This document shows, piece by piece, positions 6,587-8,385 of a stretch of 8,385 bases of DNA. A program made the translations under genes and the position numbers. The notes under the pieces were generated by a model. It was given only the letters and a program-made list of their open reading frames with translations. It was not told the DNA's origin and searched no databases. Source of the DNA: DASQUK01 sp046723645 (GTDB lineage: Bacteria > Actinomycetota > Acidimicrobiia > Acidimicrobiales > VFJN01); contig JBKOUY010000001.1 of the NCBI GenBank assembly GCA_046723645.1, positions 1 to 8,385 on the forward strand, in the 5' to 3' direction. Numbering within the stretch: the first letter of the stretch is position 1; every line of letters begins with the position of its first letter.

Positions 6587-6616
6587 GCCCCTAGCGGCGT
6601 CGGCCTGGCGGCCGAC
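6587..6616. repeat. Dyad repeat, copy 1 (diverged)
   Basis: The core begins GCCCCTAGCGGC and ends in the perfect inverted repeat GTCGGCC-TGGC-GGCCGAC (6599-6616). It differs from copies 2 and 3 in the inner stem, where a T-A pair becomes C-G on both arms, so symmetry is kept although sequence changed. The loop is one base longer. It belongs to a longer direct repeat (6564-6620) matching 6651-6706 at an 87-bp offset, including CCTCC(A/G)GCCCGACCCCG at its left end. Confidence 0.75.
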
Positions 6617-6621
6617 TCGTT

Positions 6622-6650
6622 GCCCCTGATGGCGTCGGTCTGCGACCGAC
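6622..6650. repeat. Dyad repeat, copy 2
   Basis: This 29-nt core matches copy 3 at 28 of 29 positions (GCCCCTGATGG here against GCCCCTAATGG). It ends in GTCGGTC-TGC-GACCGAC (6634-6650), a perfect 7-bp dyad with a 3-nt centre. It lacks the left-hand CGACCCCG block found beside copies 1 and 3. Confidence 0.8.
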
Positions 6651-6673
6651 CCTCCGGCCCGACCCCGGCTGCC

Positions 6674-6702
6674 GCCCCTAATGGCGTCGGTCTGCGACCG
6701 AC
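6674..6702. repeat. Dyad repeat, copy 3, abutting the aldolase promoter
   Basis: This copy has the same core as copy 2, placed 52 bp further on, ending in GTCGGTC-TGC-GACCGAC (6686-6702). Three bases (TCG) separate it from the candidate -10 box at 6706, so the dyad lies where RNA polymerase would contact the spacer and -35 region. It could be a REP-like repeat or an operator; the sequence supports the symmetry, not the function. Confidence 0.8.
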
Positions 6703-6705
6703 TCG

Positions 6706-6711
6706 TACTGT
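6706..6711 (+). promoter_or_regulatory. Candidate -10 box (TACTGT) of the threonine aldolase gene
   Basis: TACTGT is followed by 7 nt to ATG 6719 (4 nt to the in-frame GTG 6716). It matches TANNNT at a leaderless spacing. No Shine-Dalgarno is present. Its first base belongs to the TCGT tail shared by repeat copies 1 and 3. Confidence 0.5.
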
Positions 6712-6718
6712 CCTCGTG

Positions 6719-7750
6719 ATGGCCCCCGATGCGCCCGACGCCCGCGCTGTGGTGGACCTGCGCAGCGACACGGTCACGCGCCCGACGGCGGCGATGCGGC
6801 GGGCCATGGCCGACGCCGAGGTCGGCGACGACGGATTCGGCGACGACCCCACGGTCAACCGTCTGCAGGAGGTGTTCGCCAACCGGATGGGCAAGGCCGA
6901 GGCGCTCTTCGTCCCGTCGGGCACGATGGCCAACCAGATCGCCCTGCGGGTCCTGGCGGCCGCCGGCACGCTGGTGGTGGCCGGCAGGCGTCAGCACGTC
7001 GTGACCCATGAGGGCGGCGCGTTCGGCGTGAACCAGGCCGCCCAGCTCCACGTGGTGGACGACGCCGACGGCACCCTCGACCCCGGCGAGATCGCACACC
7101 TGGTCGCCGGCGCCGAGCACCGCTGGCCGGCACCGGCGGCCGTGGTCGTGGAGAACACGCACCTGGCTGCGGGCGGCCGCCCCTGGCCGCTCGACAGGCT
7201 CGACGCCGTCGCCGACGTCGGTGTTCCCGTCCACCTCGACGGGGCCCGGCTGTTCAACGCCGCCGTTGCCGCGGGCGTGACCGTGGCGGAGCTGGCGGCC
7301 CGGGCGACCCTCGTGACCGCGTGCCTGTCGAAGGGTCTGGGCGCGCCCATCGGGTCGCTGCTGGCGGGGCCGGCCGATCTGATCGGCCGGGCACGCGTCG
7401 AGCGCAAGCGGCTGGGTGGCGGCATGCGCCAGGTCGGGATCGTGGCGGCCGCCGGCCTCGTGGCGTTGGACACGATGGTCGAGCGGCTGGCCGACGACCA
7501 CGCCCGGGCTCGGGCGCTCGCCGAGGCCGTGGCCGAGCGGTGGCCCGACGCCGGCTGCGACCCCAAGGAGGTTGAGACCAACGTCGTGCTGTTCCACCAC
7601 CCCGATCCGGCCGCCCTGCTGGGGGCGCTGGCAGCCGACGGGGTGTGGGCCGTGACGCTGGGCCCCCAGCTCGTCCGGTTCGTCACCCACTGCGACGTCG
7701 ACGACGCCGCGATCGCCCGGGCGGTCGCGGCCATCCGCAGGGCGCCCTAG
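6719..7750 (+). CDS. ltaE: Low-specificity L-threonine aldolase, PLP-dependent
   Basis: Cytoplasmic PLP enzyme cleaving L-threonine or L-allo-threonine to glycine and acetaldehyde. It has 343 residues, usual for this fold-type-I family. Signature segments: VDLRSDTVTRPT (12-23), DDGFGDDPTVNRL (37-49), FVPSGTMANQ (64-73), His93 where the family has its PLP-stacking histidine, VENTH (144-148), HLDGARLFNA (172-181) with PLP-ring Asp174, CLSKGLGAPIGS (202-213) with Schiff-base Lys205, and RLGGGMRQVG (231-240). The frame is open further upstream to 6518, but that stretch is the repeat region and opposing promoter, so the start is put at ATG 6719; GTG 6716, directly before it, is an equal alternative. 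A serine-hydroxymethyl or beta-eliminating activity within the same family cannot be excluded. The PIG-L gene follows 21 nt downstream, probably on the same transcript. Confidence 0.94.
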   Translation: MAPDAPDARAVVDLRSDTVTRPTAAMRRAMADAEVGDDGFGDDPTVNRLQEVFANRMGKAEALFVPSGTMANQIALRVLAAAGTLVVAGRRQHVVTHEGGAFGVNQAAQLHVVDDADGTLDPGEIAHLVAGAEHRWPAPAAVVVENTHLAAGGRPWPLDRLDAVADVGVPVHLDGARLFNAAVAAGVTVAELAARATLVTACLSKGLGAPIGSLLAGPADLIGRARVERKRLGGGMRQVGIVAAAGLVALDTMVERLADDHARARALAEAVAERWPDAGCDPKEVETNVVLFHHPDPAALLGALAADGVWAVTLGPQLVRFVTHCDVDDAAIARAVAAIRRAP

Positions 7751-7771
7751 CGGGCGCGCAGGTCAGCGGCC

Positions 7772-8385
7772 ATGCCCCCCACGCTGCTCGACGAGGCGCC
7801 GGCCCGCGCGTTGGCCGTGTATGCCCACCCCGACGATCCCGAGGTGTCGTGCGGGGGGACGCTCGCCCACTGGGCGCGGACCGGCGCGGACGTGCGCCTC
7901 GTGGTGGTCAACGCCGGCGACAAGGGCTCGCCCGACCCCGCCACCGACCCCGCCGAGCTGACGGAGCGCCGGGGGAGCGAGGTCGACGCCGCCGCGGGCG
8001 TGCTCGGGCTGGCCGGCGTCGAGCGCATGGGGCTGCCCGACGGCGAGGTGACCAACGACCCGGCGCTGCGGGCGCGGCTCGTGGAGTTGATCCGCACGCA
8101 CCGCCCCGACATCGTCGTGTGCCCCGACCCCACGGCGATCTTCTTCGGCGACAGCTACGTCAACCACCGCGACCACCGGGAGGTGGGTTGGGCCGTCGTC
8201 GACGCCGTCGCCCCGGCGGCGGGCAGCCCGCTGTACTTCCCGGAGACCGGCCCTGCGCACCAGGTCGCCGCCCTGCTGCTGTCGGGGACCTTCGAGCCCG
8301 ACGTGTGGGTCGACATCTCCGACTCGCTAGAGCTCAAGATCGCCGCCGTGCAGTGCCACGAGAGCCGGGTGGGTGGCGATCCGGC
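7772..8385 (+). CDS. PIG-L/LmbE-family Zn-dependent deacetylase, partial at right edge
   Basis: 204 residues are visible from ATG 7772, with no stop before the window ends. The family hydrolyses N-acetyl groups from GlcNAc-linked substrates, as in mycothiol (MshB, Mca) and bacillithiol pathways. The zinc motif AHPDDPE (18-24) supplies His19 and Asp22 with Asp21 as likely base, and VNHRDHREVG (130-139) supplies the second histidine motif (His132, His135). VVVNAGDKGSPDP (44-56) and LPDGEV (88-93) are also typical. CPDPTAIFFGDSYV, preceding NHRDH, suggests a specific actinobacterial branch rather than MshB itself, but I cannot name the substrate. The ATG is supported by the short lead before the first beta strand (ARALAVYAHPDD) and a modest AGG upstream; no TANNNT box is present, consistent with reading through from the aldolase gene. 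Confidence 0.9.
   Translation, partial: MPPTLLDEAPARALAVYAHPDDPEVSCGGTLAHWARTGADVRLVVVNAGDKGSPDPATDPAELTERRGSEVDAAAGVLGLAGVERMGLPDGEVTNDPALRARLVELIRTHRPDIVVCPDPTAIFFGDSYVNHRDHREVGWAVVDAVAPAAGSPLYFPETGPAHQVAALLLSGTFEPDVWVDISDSLELKIAAVQCHESRVGGDP

Noticed and set aside
6518..6718. Upstream in-frame extension of ltaE to position 6518 (67 extra codons).
   Set aside because: The extension overlaps the suhB start, its promoter and the dyad repeats, and the family N-terminus (LRSDTVTRPT) is already near residue 14 with the 6719 start.
6269..7690. A 473-codon minus-strand frame crossing the repeat region, with repeated peptide units.
   Set aside because: It is antisense to ltaE and out of frame with suhB; the peptide repeats merely reflect the DNA repeats at 6564-6706.

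Overview
The window is a chromosomal segment of a GC-rich bacterium (roughly 70% GC by eye, with G/C-dominated third codon positions). The mtrA-mtrB-lpqB-like order on the minus strand points to Actinomycetota. Several starts lack Shine-Dalgarno sequences and have TANNNT boxes 6-9 nt upstream, which fits that phylum. A deep-branching class such as Acidimicrobiia is my inference, not something the sequence proves. All nine genes look like intact housekeeping genes. I see no prophage, insertion sequence, CRISPR array, rRNA or tRNA.

Layout, left to right. (1) Positions 1-1346, minus: glycerol kinase glpK, cut at its C-terminal end by the window edge. (2) A 101-bp divergent promoter region. (3) Positions 1448-2476, plus: a group III phosphofructokinase whose specificity residues (Asp104, Lys124) predict pyrophosphate rather than ATP as phosphoryl donor. 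It converges with the next cluster, with only 10 bp between the stop codons. (4) Positions 6530 down to 2487, minus: an inositol-monophosphatase-family enzyme, a STAS-domain protein, an MtrA-type response regulator, an MtrB-type sensor kinase and a short GerMN lipoprotein resembling the N-terminal part of LpqB. The gaps are 9, 62 and 11 nt and finally a 4-nt ATGA overlap. (5) Positions 6531-6718: a divergent intergenic region with three related dyad-symmetric repeats. (6) Positions 6719-7750, plus: a low-specificity L-threonine aldolase. It is followed after 21 nt by a PIG-L/LmbE-type deacetylase running off the right edge.

How the parts relate. GlpK makes glycerol 3-phosphate, which enters central carbon metabolism at the triose-phosphate level. 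The divergent PFK controls the fructose 6-phosphate/fructose 1,6-bisphosphate step, reversibly if it uses PPi. The MtrA/MtrB/lipoprotein cluster is a membrane-to-nucleus-of-control signalling unit; in mycobacteria and corynebacteria the equivalent trio governs envelope and division genes.

Most notable signals: near-identical TA(G/C)(C/T)GT boxes just upstream of four of the five genes that head a transcription unit, suggesting leaderless mRNAs; a dyad repeat family with compensatory base changes between suhB and the aldolase gene; the predicted PPi-type PFK; the reduced LpqB; and a STAS protein with Asp where phosphorylatable family members have Ser. I did not find a wholly new multi-gene system here.
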